From the NCBI GenBank assembly GCA_012845835.1, contig JABAKD010000018.1, positions 8,967,759 through 9,031,758 on the forward strand: a stretch of 64,000 nt of DNA, written 5' to 3'. The notes under the pieces are model-generated. The model saw only the letters and a program-made list of their open reading frames with translations, was not told the DNA's origin and made no database searches. This stretch comes from Undaria pinnatifida. Lineage: Eukaryota > Sar > Phaeophyceae > Laminariales > Alariaceae. This document shows, one piece after another, positions 41,854 through 53,480 of the stretch (its first letter is position 1; every line of letters begins with the position of its first letter). The translations under genes were made by a program, and so were the position numbers.

Positions 41854-44800
41854 TTATCTCGCCTGCTGGCACGCGTCGGTGGCCGCCCGCAGCACCTCCT
41901 CGAATATCTCTAGCGGTAATCGCGACTCCATCTTGGCGAGAAGGATCTTATCCTTCTCCGGCAGCATGGCGACCGGAAGGTACGGCCCTCCGAGGGCTTG
42001 CTCCACGTAGTTCAGGTCCTGGTACGATAACAAGATTACAAAAAATAACGAATAAATTTGTGATCAAACCAATTTGGGTTGGGTTCTGCAGGGATGGGTG
42101 GGTGGGTGGACGAGTGGTGGGGGTGGTTGGTCCACCAGAGACACGATTTGGGCAAGGTGCCGTGATATTTTGTGGGTGGGAAAGAAGGTCGCTTTACTGA
42201 AAAAAAAAACGCGGACCTCATCAAAAATTGTAACAGTCTGGGTACGTTTTTTCTCAGGGTTATCTGGGAGGTTTGAAAACGCGGTGCAGTTCACTGTGCA
42301 AGGGCAAAGAACCATCACAAGAAAAAGGACAAAAACAAGAACACAGCGACGCTATATTAGCTCACCATGACAGGCATTCCGTCGAGATAGCCCGCAGAAC
42401 ACGCCACGACGAGATCTGACATGGCAACACCAGCATCCACGAGGGCCAACGAAGCCACGTTGATGCTAACAGGGAGAACTCCCCCGTCCGATTGGATAAC
42501 GTGCAGGTAGATGTCAATCTGGGTTCTGATTGGTAGAGATTGGGAAGGAAACGGAGGGAGGGAGGGAAGGATGGGCGAACGGACGGAGCAGCCGCCTCTA
42601 CCACAATTCTGGGTTAGTATATAGGATAAAGTATGGAAATCGGGGAATTTGGTTTGGCTCACGTGTGCTTCCAGTATTATGAGACGGAAAATATCAAAAA
42701 CTGCCCCAAACAGTACTGGAGACTCCTAACCCTAACCCTAACCCCAAACCCCACCCTACCCGTAGTACTTTGTCCGGGAAAACCCGACATTTTCTTTTTT
42801 TGCTGAAGATTTGGTCGACGACATTAAAAACTCATATATCAAAATATTCCCAATTTTCATACTTTATCCTAGATAGTAATCTAGACGTCTCGTGAAGGCA
42901 ACTGGGAAGGAGGGAGGGAGGGAGGGATGGACGGAGGGTTGGGTTGGGCTGGGTGGGACTAACACCAGCATCCGCGAGGGCATACGACGCCGCGGCGATG
43001 CTAACAGGCAGCACCCTCCCGTCGGATTGGAAAACGTGCAGGTCAATGTTAATCTGGGTTCTGCGGGAGGGACGGAGGGAGGGGGAGGGGGAGGGAGGGA
43101 AGGGTGGGGGTTGGGTTGAATCAGGGTGGATTTGGTTGAATTTGGTTGGGGGTGGTTGGGTTGGATTGGGGTGCGGCAGCACAGCACGGGTGGGCGCGTG
43201 GGTGGGCAGGTTGGGCTGGGTTGGGTTGGGTTGGGTTGAGTTGGGAGGGACGGAGGGACGAAAGGAGGGAGGAGGACGGAGGGGGTATTATTGGCGGTGA
43301 ACGCTCCGAAAACTCGTGCAGATTCTGTAACAATTCCCGAAAAGACACTTGCTACGATAGGGGCAGGTATCACTTTAGAGAAGACATGTTGCTGACTGAC
43401 GGCACCCCTACCGACGAACCACCCAATATCACGGGAATATTATTTTCACTTGACGAAATGCTCGAGCGAGGAGCCTCAGATAACTCCTACCGTGTGCGTA
43501 TGCGTGGGTGTGGTCTTGACCCCAACCCGTTATTTCTGCCTATATTTACATCCAGCACATCCAGTGTCCGTGCCGACTATTCATGTTCGTAGAGAGTCGG
43601 AAGCCCCAAAGCGGGTATCAATAGCATATCAATAGCATATCAATAGCATGCGTCAAAGGCTAACCTGGGGTAGAGGTGGAGCATGATGCCTCCTTCGAAA
43701 ACTTCCTTGACCGCGAGCGCTATCTCCATGATTTTCCGCTCCGTCTGGGGGCCAACGCAAAGAAAAACGCGACGCAGACGGCGGAATTAACTACGCGTAT
43801 CAGGCAAGGTGGGTGTGGGGGTGGGGTGAACTGGGATGGGTTTGGGGTGGGGTGCCATAAGGAGTTATCAACCCTTTAACAACTCCGAAAACCATCCTAC
43901 TCCAACTCCAAGTGTTTTTCCTCAAAACAGGGGTGCAGTGCTGAAAGGATTAACAGACTACGGCAAAGCTAAAGCTAGACCACAGCTTGGGCCACGTGAA
44001 AGAGCGACACCACCCACTAAGCAAACAAAAAACAGCACGGCGCGGCACGTTCGCCGACGCTTCGGCTTCCTCACCGGTCGGCGCTTTTTCCTTTCGCTGC
44101 CACTGAAGGGAGCTACGTTGTACTCGCAATTCACGATAGCGGCGTCGTTTTTCCTGTCCTGCCTGGAGGCGTTCGTGAGGCACGGAGGTGTTCGTCGTGC
44201 ATGGAGGCGTTCGACACGCAAGGGGGTACAACACTTTTTGGCGGGAAAGACATTTTTTAGTGCAGGTGCACCAAAAACGTGACACAAAATACCGACGACA
44301 TACAACAACTTCGTGACACAAATTACCGACGGCAAGGCGTTTCGTGACCAAAACCCCCCAAAACAGTATATTTTCACGCAACAGAATCTCGAGACAAAAC
44401 CAAGCAGTAGAGCCGTCTCTTCAGCCTTTGTGGCGCTGGCTTTAGCACGGCCGCTAACACCCAGGCATCCTCTGCTGCAGGCATGGACGAGTGCGGTCGA
44501 TCGGCAGCGAACTATTCCGCTGTGCTCGCTTCTCTGCAGCCATTTCCATGCCATTTCGTGTCACCCCTTCCTTCTTTTGCTCGTCGTCGTACGTTGAGGT
44601 ACGAGAAAACCCGTACGTACGGGGTGAGAACAGCAGTATGTATCACGAGCATGAACGCCAAGCGACGACATGGGCAACCACACCACAGCAAGCAGGTGTA
44701 GCAGCAGTAGCAGTAGGGAGAAACTTTTAGTACATGCTCCAGCAACCAGCAGGGGCGGCAACAAGAACCGCAGCGGCGGATAGCTTGAAGTGCAGTACGA

Positions 44801-47423
44801 GTGCCGTTGGCAAGTTTAGTCGAACTCGCATCACTCTGTCCGAAAATACAACGACTGGTTCATGTTCATATTAATACAGAAAAAAACACTACATTTCATG
44901 TAATACTGATACCTGGTACGTCGTACGAGGGGACGTTCTGGTGTGCTGCTGCCGCGAGACCATCGAGCACAAGGCAGGTTTTCCATAAACAAGAGCGAAC
45001 AAGAGTGCAGGGCACAGGGGCCTCCAAGACAGAGACACGTGACAATCACGGCCAGCTGCCGATCGCGCTATTGGCAGGTAGTCCGTGCATCGGTGGGTGT
45101 ATATCGGAAGTCGTTCGTAGCAGACCGTCGAAAAATCACGTGAAAACTTGTTCTGCCGGCAGACTCGCAAGTCGACCCCCGATTCCGTGTGGAAAACGCC
45201 GGACAAAGACTTGCAAATTTCGTTTTTCCTTTCCTTTTCTTGGCCCTAAAAAAGTGCCCAAAACATTCCTGACAAACGGAGCTCCTCAGCTAAGAAACTA
45301 CCTGGTACCCAACGTCGTTGGAGTCCTATTCATTTTCAAGAAAAGAAGCGCACCCGCAGCTGCCGACGTACAATCAACTAACTCAAGGTTTTGTTTTACG
45401 GTATAAAAGTCGCTGTACACCCAGGCCATGACAATGCCCATCCAAAAGCCAGGTGTCGGGTAAGGTATAGAGTTGCTCAAGTGGGGAGCCCCAGAAACAT
45501 GTAGGTGCACCGCTACCGTAGCAAAAGTCAAGCGTGGAGGCGTTATTCATGCATGGGGGCGTTCGTCATGGACGGCGGTGGATGGGGCACCAGCAGCAAC
45601 GTGGCCAGAGACGGCGAAAGCAGGCTGGATGCACCCATCACCCGCAACCTGACCTAGCCTAACATCGAATCACCTCTTACCTCCGCGTGACCTCCCTCGG
45701 GCCCTTGACGATAGCGATGACCTTGGTCTGGCCCATCTCCAGGTAGGCCGACCCGTCCGCCCCCTACATATACACACGCAAACACCACCGTACACGCGAA
45801 CACCCGAACACGTAAACACACGAGCTTGCGAGTACACCAACACGTGAAACACTAGGGCTGTAAGTTGGCGCTGTTTTGACGGGTACTATTAGTTGGGTGG
45901 CGATGTAAGCCAACCAACTGGCACTGAGTGTTTTCGCGATCAAAAACACGTTACGACTTGTGAACACAGAGTATTCGCAGTCAGATACAAAAAAGTATAA
46001 GTCCGCAAAATAGCGTGCGGAACACACCGAAGTAATAAGTCAACCAACACCTAGCCTGCGACTTACTATTAGTACGGTATAGTCAGACACACACCCCAAA
46101 CAAAAATACCAACACGCGAATACGAGATGGCAAGTACGCGAGCTCGCGACACGGGGTGGAGGGCGAGCAAAGTTGAAGTTTCCGCGGAGCAAACGCGGAA
46201 ACCGCAACGTACACGATTGAGGGTTGAACAGTGAAGCGTGTGGGCAGGCGCGACGGGGGCCGGTATCATGAGCGTAGTTCACCATATGTATTCCACAAAA
46301 TGACTTGCTGGCCGGCCGACCCTCGTTCTGCTGTGGTCTATCGTCGACTTTGGTCAGCGTGGAATCAGGGTGCTTCATGAGCCCTGGCTTATACACATCC
46401 AAGGCGAGCTTGGAGGGCCAAGGTCCGGGTGGGACTCAAGTCTGCTATTAACGTTGGGGTCAGGGAGTCAAGCGGGAGCACTGTGCAAATTTCCACGGCT
46501 TTTCGCGGGTCATGAGCCGACCGACCCGCGGGCCGGGTCAGGAACATTCGAAACTCTCGCGGGTAGGGTCGGGTCAGGTGAGGAGGTTTCACCGGGTGTG
46601 CCGGGTAAGCACAGGAGGTTTCCACGCAACACGGGTCGGGTCAGGCCGGATCGGGTCACGCTGACCCGTCCAGACCCGAACCGCGAGAAGTGACCCGACC
46701 CGTGAAACGCGCTGCAAATTCCCTGTTTTTTTTCACGGGCCAGGTCACTTCTTGCGGGTCGGATCTGGCCAGCGTGATCCGACCCGACACGGTAACCAAA
46801 CAAACCTCCTGATCCGACACGCGAAAACCTCCTCACCCGACTTGACTCGGCCTGCGAGAACTTGAAAACCTCCTGAACAGCCTCGCTGGTCGGATTTTGA
46901 TGCGTGAGAAGCCCTCTGCAAATTTCCCACCAGGTATGAGTTTGGGGTTAGGGGACGTGTTTAATGTCAAGTAACCTGCAACCATGTTGTCGAAGGTTGG
47001 CTAAGGTCTAGACGCACAGCCCATAAGTTAGCCAGCACAGCAGGGCAATACGAGTGCCGTTGCTGCGAGCTGATCCAGCAGGCTGACTTTTGTTGGTGTT
47101 ATCGTACATATATGCAATACGTTCACAATTTCATTGTCGATTCGAGTGCTGCTGCTGCTGCGCGCTGGGCCTATAATACCAAGCTGGCTCTTGTTGGAGC
47201 TGTGAGTGCTGGTGTAATGAGTGCTGTTTGCCAACTGCCAACACGTCCGCCCGTCTCTGCAATTTCTAATGTATTTGGTACAACAGCAGTATAGAGCGAC
47301 TTGGTGGCTTTGCGTCGTCACCTTGAACACGCCGAACCGGCATCGAACTCGACGGATCTCGCGGCTTCGCCGCCCGTCAGGCCGGAGCCCTGCAACGCTC
47401 ATGAAATCTGCCCTGTTATCCAT
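41854..47423 (-). CDS. EXOSC4: Exosome complex core subunit RRP41/EXOSC4 (RNase PH fold), complete
   Basis: Ring subunit of the RNA exosome, which processes and degrades RNA 3' to 5' in nucleus and cytoplasm. Exons on the minus strand: 47423-47322, 45763-45681, 44162-44075, 43744-43665, 42525-42366 and 42018-41854, 225 residues, phases 0, 2, 0, 2, 0, all consistent. Exon 1 has GLRPDGRRSREIRRVRC. Exon 2 has ADGSAYLEMGQTKVIAIVKG. Exon 3 has IVNCEYNVAPFSGSERKKRR. Exon 4 has ERKIMEIALAVKEVFEGG. Exon 5 has TQIDIYLHVIQSDGG and VVACSAGYLDG. Exon 6 has DLNYVEQALGGPYLPVAMLP and ends at TAA 41854. Two acidic residues at the RNase PH catalytic positions (in LDG and MDL) are kept; whether the subunit is active cannot be told from this. 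Start could be ATG 47423 or ATG 47402. Intron 4 (43664-42526) holds a decayed copy of exon 5. Confidence 0.95.
42961..43060 (-). pseudogene. Truncated duplicate of RRP41 exon 5 inside RRP41 intron 4
   Basis: Read on the minus strand, an AG acceptor (CGCAG) at 43063-43061 is followed by a frame matching the start of true exon 5: TQINIDLHVFQSDGR, then LPVSIAAASYALADAGV. The match stops about 34 codons in, before the VACSAGYLDG part, and no donor in the right phase follows. G-rich flanks (GGAGGGAGG runs) are also shared with the true exon at 42366-42525, so the whole locus was probably copied. Use of this copy would give a protein without the second half of the exon, so I treat it as dead. Confidence 0.8.
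43066..43275. repeat. G-rich GGGAGG / GGGTTGG low-complexity in RRP41 intron 4
   Basis: Runs of GGAGGGAGGGGGAGGGGG and GGTTGGGTTGGGTTGGG. Similar runs flank the true exon 5 (42540-42575) and the other side of the duplicate (42905-42950), consistent with copying of the exon with its flanks. Confidence 0.75.
46490..46915. repeat. GGGTCGG family repeat, copy 3 (inverted halves)
   Basis: The first half has GCGGGTCGGG-like units in + orientation, the second half CCCGACCCG-like units. The two arms mirror each other around 46720 (TTTCACGGGTCGGGTCAC and its inverse). In RRP41 intron 1. Confidence 0.7.
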
Positions 47424-47575
47424 GATGGTTTTGTTCACAAACAGAGCAGCCTGCCGTCAGTCTCTGTCTGATTATGTTGTGCTGCCGTGCTGCCGCTGCT
47501 GTCCCCATGAAGGAGGTCCATCGTATTCCTACCATGTTCTGAAGTTCAAAATAGCGGGGTTGGGGGTCGGGACGT
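47395..47575. repeat. RRP41 5' end segment shared with 58.5 kb
   Basis: CTCATGAAATCTGCC, TTCACAAACAGAGCAGCCTG and AGCGGGGTTGGGGGTCGG recur in order at 58517-58720. Includes the RRP41 start codon and upstream sequence on the minus strand. Confidence 0.65.
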
Positions 47576-47873
47576 GCTGGCGTGCTGCTAGAAAATCGGT
47601 GCCTCAAAATGGAAGGCTTTCTGGTGTAGACGGGGAAATGTTGTTTGCAACCCCTTGTTTATGGTAGTCATGGCCTGTTTTGTTCAGTACTTCACTGCGC
47701 GCTGCCTAGCGATTGGTAACTCGGATTGGCACGAGACAAGCTGGGTGCCTGGACTATCCCATCATCTAGCCTGATGAGTTGTTTTTGGGTATTTCCGTAC
47801 CTTGCAGCAACAGAAATGTACCACGGCCCGAGCTGAAAGCTACGACCTCGCTTCGATAGACGCAATTGCGCCG

Positions 47874-48065
47874 CATGGTGGAGCCAACTTCACGCGAGTA
47901 GGCGCGTCCCTAAACCTTCATGAAATCGCGCGGTACTCCGGTACCGCAGAGATGTATACCCAGGGTAGACTTCCACACCCTGAATAATTTCCGTTCAATG
48001 GAGATTTTTTTCACATTCGACATGTCAAAGTACGCCAAAAATAGCAAAAAAAACGTACGTTACCC
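47874..48065 (+). repeat. Repeat K, distal copy
   Basis: TTCACGCGAGTAGGCGCGTC, ATCGCGCGGTACTCCGGTAC and GCAGAGATGTATACCCAGGG, as in the array at 52594-53480. Located 4.5 kb from that array and just before the Cys-rich gene. Confidence 0.75.
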
Positions 48066-48357
48066 TGCATATAAAACTATATACCTAGACCTCGCCCCCC
48101 TCGGACGTCTCGCTCGGCATATCCTCCCCCCTCTCAGCCCTTCTCAGCACGTAATTGCCGAAAAGAAAATTAGTTGCTGGGGAAAAGAACCGTCCCGAAG
48201 TTCCTTGCCTTCCTTGCTTTCCCTAGTCTCATTCTTACTTACTTTTTAGCTCTCATTCTCTGATCTTTACTGCTTGCTCTCTGATATTTTTATTTTGCTT
48301 TTTCAGCAACTTCTTTTTAGTACTTTTATTTGAAGTTGGCCAATTGCTGGCTGTTGA

Positions 48358-51300
48358 GAGGGAATTGCCGTTGACGGCTGCAAACAATTTGAATTTGAAA
48401 TTTGCCGGATCGGCAATAACAATTTGAAGTTGAAATTTGCGAAGCGGACCAAGGCTAGTGCGGGAGGAGGCTCCGCCAACAGTGGGGGTGGTGGAGGTTC
48501 AGGATCAGGCGTGTGGAAGCTGGTCGGGCAAGAACGGGACTCAGCTTCTTCTGGCAATCCTGATTGGCCGTGCCCGAGCAAGGGTTGTGACGGCTTCCTC
48601 ATCGCACGAAATAGGAGAAACAGGAGTTCCCAGTACGCTGTCTGCGACACCTGCAGGAGTGACGAGCCTTCCACGTGCCAAGCTTTTCATAACCTTAACA
48701 AGAAGCACTGGGGAAGCGGCGACAACCCTCGTGTGTGTGACTGGTGTGACGCGGACACCTGTGATTCACCTTCGATCGGCGTCCCTAACGAAGGAGCTGA
48801 GAGCTTGACGAAACGTGAGTTACATTTCTGTTGTTGTGCTGTGATTTCTTTTTCATGCGTACAAACACACTTTTGCATGTACGAGTATGATACGTGTACG
48901 GGGCAGTCCCGTCATCGCGGTGTAAGCGGGAATTGTACAAGTACTCAGGTCTACGAGTAGACCTTTGCAGTGACGCTGTGTGATGCGATTTCTTTTTCAT
49001 ACGTACAGCCAAACACACTTACTTCATGTATGTGCGACTACGAGTACGGGGCAGTCCCGTCATCGGGGTAAGCGGGGGTTGAACAAGTGGTTCATGCAGT
49101 GACGCTTTGTGCTGTGATATAAACACACGTTTTGGATGTACGACTACGACTACGTGGTATCTATACATGTGAGACGCAATGAAAACGGGCAAGTCTCATC
49201 ACGGGGGTCAGCCAGGGTTGTAAAAATGGTCCATGCAGTGATAAATAACACAGCAGCATGATACCTCAGCACCAGTCGCAGTACACACTGGAGGTTGATA
49301 TATAGCAGTAAACAGAAGCTGAAGTTAACCTGGGTGATGCTGGAGAGCAGTCCCGTGATTGGGGTTAGCGAGTTGTTCATGTAGTGACGCGGTGTACTAC
49401 TACTGTTACTCATTTTTCATACAACCACATGAACTCTTTGTATTAACGAGTACAAGTAGGGTGCGCAACCTCTTCAGGAATCGCAGTACACGTCGGTCGT
49501 AATAGTGTTGATAGCAGCAGTAATAGAGTAGTACCGAACAATATATATAGCAGGTACTGTCTCTTACCCTTCGTTGTCGGTATTCCGCCGGTAGGCCTTA
49601 TATAGCAGTATACCGGGGCTTACGCTTACCAGTTGCGACTGTGAATCCCGTTCGTTCCTGTCCCAGTGGTGGTTTCATAGGTGTTAGCAACGTTGTGGTA
49701 CCAGGCAGGGCTTTGCCCATAAACGACCGCTTTCATTACAACAGCAGTGTTAAATTGTACGACTTCCTTTCCAACTTTGGAAATCGACGACAGCTACGTG
49801 GCCTTACTATTTTGAACATTCACTGAACGCAAGGTATTCCCATCCGTTGTTGTCGTTTGCAGAATCCCTGCGAAGCAGCCGCCGAGGGCCGCCAAGTCGG
49901 CGAGGACATAAACACGAAGTGCACCGGCGACATCAAGGTCGGTGACCTCCTGAAGAAGGCAGGCGACCACTTGCTCGATATACATCCCGCATTCCATTCC
50001 CACGGTGCCACGAGGGCGTTCGACATCGAGGTACGTTCCACTCTTATCTTGCGTCCTGTGTGTCACGAGTCGAGACATCCATGTCTCTTGCTCAAGACTA
50101 GGGGATGGCGTGCGGATATAGTCGATGAAGTGCGGCTCTTTTTCCAAGTACCAAGAGCAAGTACAACAATACCACAACAATTACTAACAGCGAAAGGAGC
50201 TCCAATAGCAGTACACACTGGAGGTTGATATATAGCAGTAAACAGAAGCTGAAGTTAACCTGGGTGATGCTGGAGAGCAGTCCCGTGATTGGGGTTAGCG
50301 AGTTGTTCATGTAGTGACGCGGTGTACTACTACTGTTACTCATTTTTCATACAACCACATGAACTCTTTGTATTAACGAGTACAAGTAGGGTGCGCAACC
50401 TCTTCAGGAATCGCAGTACACGTCGGTCGTAATAGTGTTGATAGCAGCAGTAATAGAGTAGTACCGAACAATATATATAGCAGGTACTGTCTCTTACCCT
50501 TCGTTGTCGGTATTCCGCCGGTAGGCCTTATATAGCAATATACCGGGGCTTACGCTTACCAGTTGCGACTGTGAATCCCGTTCGTTCCTGTCCCAGTGGT
50601 GGTTTCATAGGTGTTAGCAACGTTGTGGTACCAGGCAGGGCTTTGCCAGACCGCTTTCATTACAACAGCAGTGTTAAATTGTACGACTTCCTTTCCAACT
50701 TTGGGAATCGACGACAGCTACGTGGCCTTACTATTTTGAACATTCACTGAACGCAAGGTATTCCCATCCGTTGTTGTCGTTTGCAGAATCCCTGCGAAGC
50801 AGCCGCCGAGGGCCGCCAAGTCGGCGAGTACATAAACACGAAGTGCACCGGCGACATCAAGGTCGGTGACCTCCTGAAGAAGGCAGGCGACCACTTGCTC
50901 GATATACATCCCGCATTCCATTCCCACGGTGCCACGAGGGCGTTCGACATCGAGGTACGTTCTACTCTTATCTTGCGTCCTGTGTGTCACGAGTCGAGAC
51001 ATCCATGTCTCTTGCTCAAGACTAGGGGATGGCGTGCGGATATAGTCTATGAAGTGCGGCTCTTTTTCCAAGTACCAAGAGCAAGTATAACAATACCACA
51101 ACAATTACTAACAGCGAAAGGAGCTCCAATAATTTGGATGGTTACGACGTCTGCTGGAGAGAAGTACGAATACTTTTTTACACATACTTATGTTATAAGG
51201 CTTAGTTTGGGTAAGCTATTGGTTAACCTGTGCAAGTGGTCAAACGGACTAGTACCCCACTAATACCTTAACAAATGGCGTCGTCGACAGACCATGGGTT

Positions 51301-51706
51301 TTTGGGTCGTGGGTTCGATCCCCACATCCACCATAATAAACTTTTTCAGATTTTCCCATGGCGAACTTGAAAAATACTCTCCCCGGCTTACCCAGGAAAT
51401 GAAACGGCTTGGATAAATGACAGGTCCGCCCGTATATACGGCCGACCTTCTATCCCGCCGTTTAAGGGGGGAAGAGTGTTATAAGGCTTAGTTTGGGTAA
51501 GCTATTGGTTAACCTGTGCAAGTGGTCAAACGGACTAATACCCCACTAATTCCTTGACACTTATCGACGTTCTCCCGCCCTGCTTCAACGTTTGTGGACA
51601 GATCCACAAGACCATCGACAAAAAACAAGAGTGCAAGGTGCTGGGTACCTCCGCTGAGGAGGAAGAGTCCAAGCAAGCCTGCATGCTCCTTCGGAAGCAA
51701 TGTTGA
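48358..51706 (+). CDS. Unrecognised Cys-rich gene with a tandemly duplicated exon (model partial)
   Basis: I do not recognise the family. Supported segments: an open stretch 48358-48814 (start not defined), 49863-50030, 50787-50954 and 51602-51706 ending in TGA. The first is Gly/Ser-rich (SGGGGGSGSG), then has a possible zinc-binding pattern, DWPCPSKGCDGF with AVCDTC about 18 residues later, then CDWCDADTCDSP. The second and third are near-identical 56-residue exons, NPCEAAAEGRQVGE through TRAFDIE, differing by one Asp to Tyr change. The last gives IHKTIDKKQECKVLG and ends ACMLLRKQC. The 168-bp exons have good CAG and GTACGT borders and phase 0, so both copies can be spliced in frame with the last exon. 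The first segment ends at GTGAGT in phase 1, so an exon is probably missing between 48815 and 49862. No signal peptide is visible because the 5' end is unknown. Divergent from RRP41. Confidence 0.55.
48790..49440. repeat. Degenerate tandem repeat in the Cys-rich gene
   Basis: Three to four units of about 130-160 bp marked by GGGCAGTCCCGTCATCG, CAGTGACGCTGTGTGATG and TTTCTTTTTCATACGTACA. Its last unit overlaps the start of the 930-bp duplication. Confidence 0.65.
49278..50207 (+). repeat. 930-bp tandem duplication, unit 1 (contains exon 49863-50030)
   Basis: Starts GCAGTACACACTGGAGGTTG and ends AGGAGCTCCAATA, directly joined to unit 2, which starts with the same words. Very few substitutions were seen, so it is recent. 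Confidence 0.95.
50208..51131 (+). repeat. 930-bp tandem duplication, unit 2 (contains exon 50787-50954)
   Basis: 924 bp. The 6-bp difference is CCCATAAACGACC in unit 1 against CCAGACC here. The exon copy keeps both splice sites and the frame, with one Asp to Tyr change. Confidence 0.95.
51192..51264. repeat. 73-bp direct repeat, copy 1 (start of a tRNA-like unit)
   Basis: Begins GTTATAAGGCTTAGTTTGGG and contains CAAGTGGTCAAACGGACTA. It is followed by GGGTTCGATCCCCACATCCA at about 51310, a B-box-like sequence. The second copy at 51478-51550 has one mismatch seen. Confidence 0.75.
51478..51550. repeat. 73-bp direct repeat, copy 2
   Basis: Same length as 51192-51264. It lies 51 bp before the last exon of the Cys-rich gene, so it forms part of the branch-point region of that intron. 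Confidence 0.75.
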
Positions 51707-52228
51707 CAGCACGTTCTTTATAGAACGTTAAGTTGTGGTTTATTATACCAGCATCGTTTTTTGAGAACTATGCCTAAATGCGTGCTCTTCGTCTTTCAGG
51801 AATACAAATGTACTTCACATGTTTGCGGTGTGTGCGCTCAAGTTCCTGCTTCCAGCATGTTTTTTTTGGCACTGCGCTCCTTTACATCTTAAGTTGTAGT
51901 TTTCCTGTCTCTATCCTTGACAAGCGCGTGCCTGGTGTTTATGCACTGCGATAATTTATTGTTGATGATCGACTTAGAGAGAGAGCTATTGAAGTGTACA
52001 GGACCTACATAGGCGCTACCTGAGAGGTGGAAGGATATGCCAAGGAAGTCCTCCGACTTGCCCATCATGGATTGGGCGAATGGATGATAATAACAAACTC
52101 ATAATCATAATCGTCTCTATCCTGTACCGTTGTACTATATATGGACCTCTTGGCATTTTCAAGTCGCCAGTTGCGCCATTTGTGCTTCTTTTCCGCCTTT
52201 CTACTGAATGTCTATTCCTCCTTCCGCA

Positions 52229-52275
52229 AGCGTAGCGGGCGGCGCCCAGCCGCCCGCGAGCGAAGCCCTTGTATA
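52229..52275 (+). mobile_element. Hairpin terminus related to the 1.09-kb element
   Basis: Contains a perfect stem GCGGGCGGC-gccca-GCCGCCCGC followed by GAGCGAAGCCCTTG and T, the same arrangement as at 31402 and, inverted, at 7050 and 9651. A shared TATTCCTC block lies just upstream. Confidence 0.5.
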
Positions 52276-52593
52276 TATATGTAGACTACACAATTAATTA
52301 TTGTTGTTCTCACATATATAATCAAGTCCGTGGTCACAGGACAGGCTCCAGCGGTCACCACTCTGGAGCTGAGGAATACCCCAGGGAAAAACACAAACAA
52401 CCCAAGGTGGCACACGCATAGCCTATATCACGCAAGTCATGCCTCCACCAGAAACACATAAAAGTGAAATCGGGAGTCAGTCTACGATGTGCCAGGTCCA
52501 TAATAATACCGGGTGCGTACGTCTCATTACTCACGCCTGGAGAAACCGACTATATGTACTGGTAGCTACCCGGCATCAGCTCCTACGCCAACG

Positions 52594-53480
52594 GGTGGAG
52601 CGAACTTCACGCAAAGTAGTCGCGTCCCTAAACCTTCATGAAATCGCGCGGTACTCCGGTACCGCAGAGATGTATACCTAGGGAAGACTTGCACACCCTG
52701 CATCATTGCCGTTTAACGGAGATTTTTCGTCACCTTCGGCATGTGAAAGTGCGCCTAAAATAACAGCAGAATATACGCCACGTACGTACGTACGTTAACA
52801 ACTAACAACTAACAACGTGGACCACCGGCAATAATAGTACCCGGCGGAGCGAACTTCACGCGAGCAGTCGCGTCCCTAAACCTTGATGAAACCGCGTGGT
52901 ACTCCCGTACCGCAAAGATGTATACCCAGGGTAAACTTCCACACCCTGCATGATTTCCGTTCAATCGAGATTTTTCTCACATACATATGGCACGCCAAAA
53001 ATAGCGGAATATCCGTACGTTTCCCTGCAGCAAGTATCTATTAATAGCGGTAATAATACTGGTATGCGTCATCAGCTTTTTCGCACGGTGGAGCGAACTT
53101 CACGCGAGTAGTCGCGTGCCTAATCCTTCATGAAGTCGCGCGGTACTCTGGCACCGCAGAGAGAGATGTATACCCAGGGAAGACTTGCACACCCTGCATC
53201 TTTTCCGTTTAATGGAGTTTTTTTTTTTTTCTTCACATTCCGCATGTAAAAGTACGCAAGAAAAAAGAAAAAACAGAATATACCATAACCTACGTTACCT
53301 ACCGTGGACCTCCGGCAATGTACCCGGTGGAGCGAACTTCACGCGAGTAATCGCGTAGGTACTCCGGTACCGCAGAGATGTATACCCAAGGAAGACTTAA
53401 ACACCCTGCATCATTTGTGTTCAACGGAGATTTTTTTTCATATTCGGCATGTGAATGTACGCCGAAAAAAGCTGAAAATT
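52594..53480 (+). repeat. Repeat K tandem array (four copies)
   Basis: Units start at about 52594, 52843, 53087 and 53326, each with GGAGCGAACTTCACGC, GGTACTCCGGTACCGCAGAG or a close variant, GTATACCCAGGG and a T-run before a CGGCATGTGAAAGTACGCC-like end. The last unit lacks part of the first block. No product. Confidence 0.85.
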
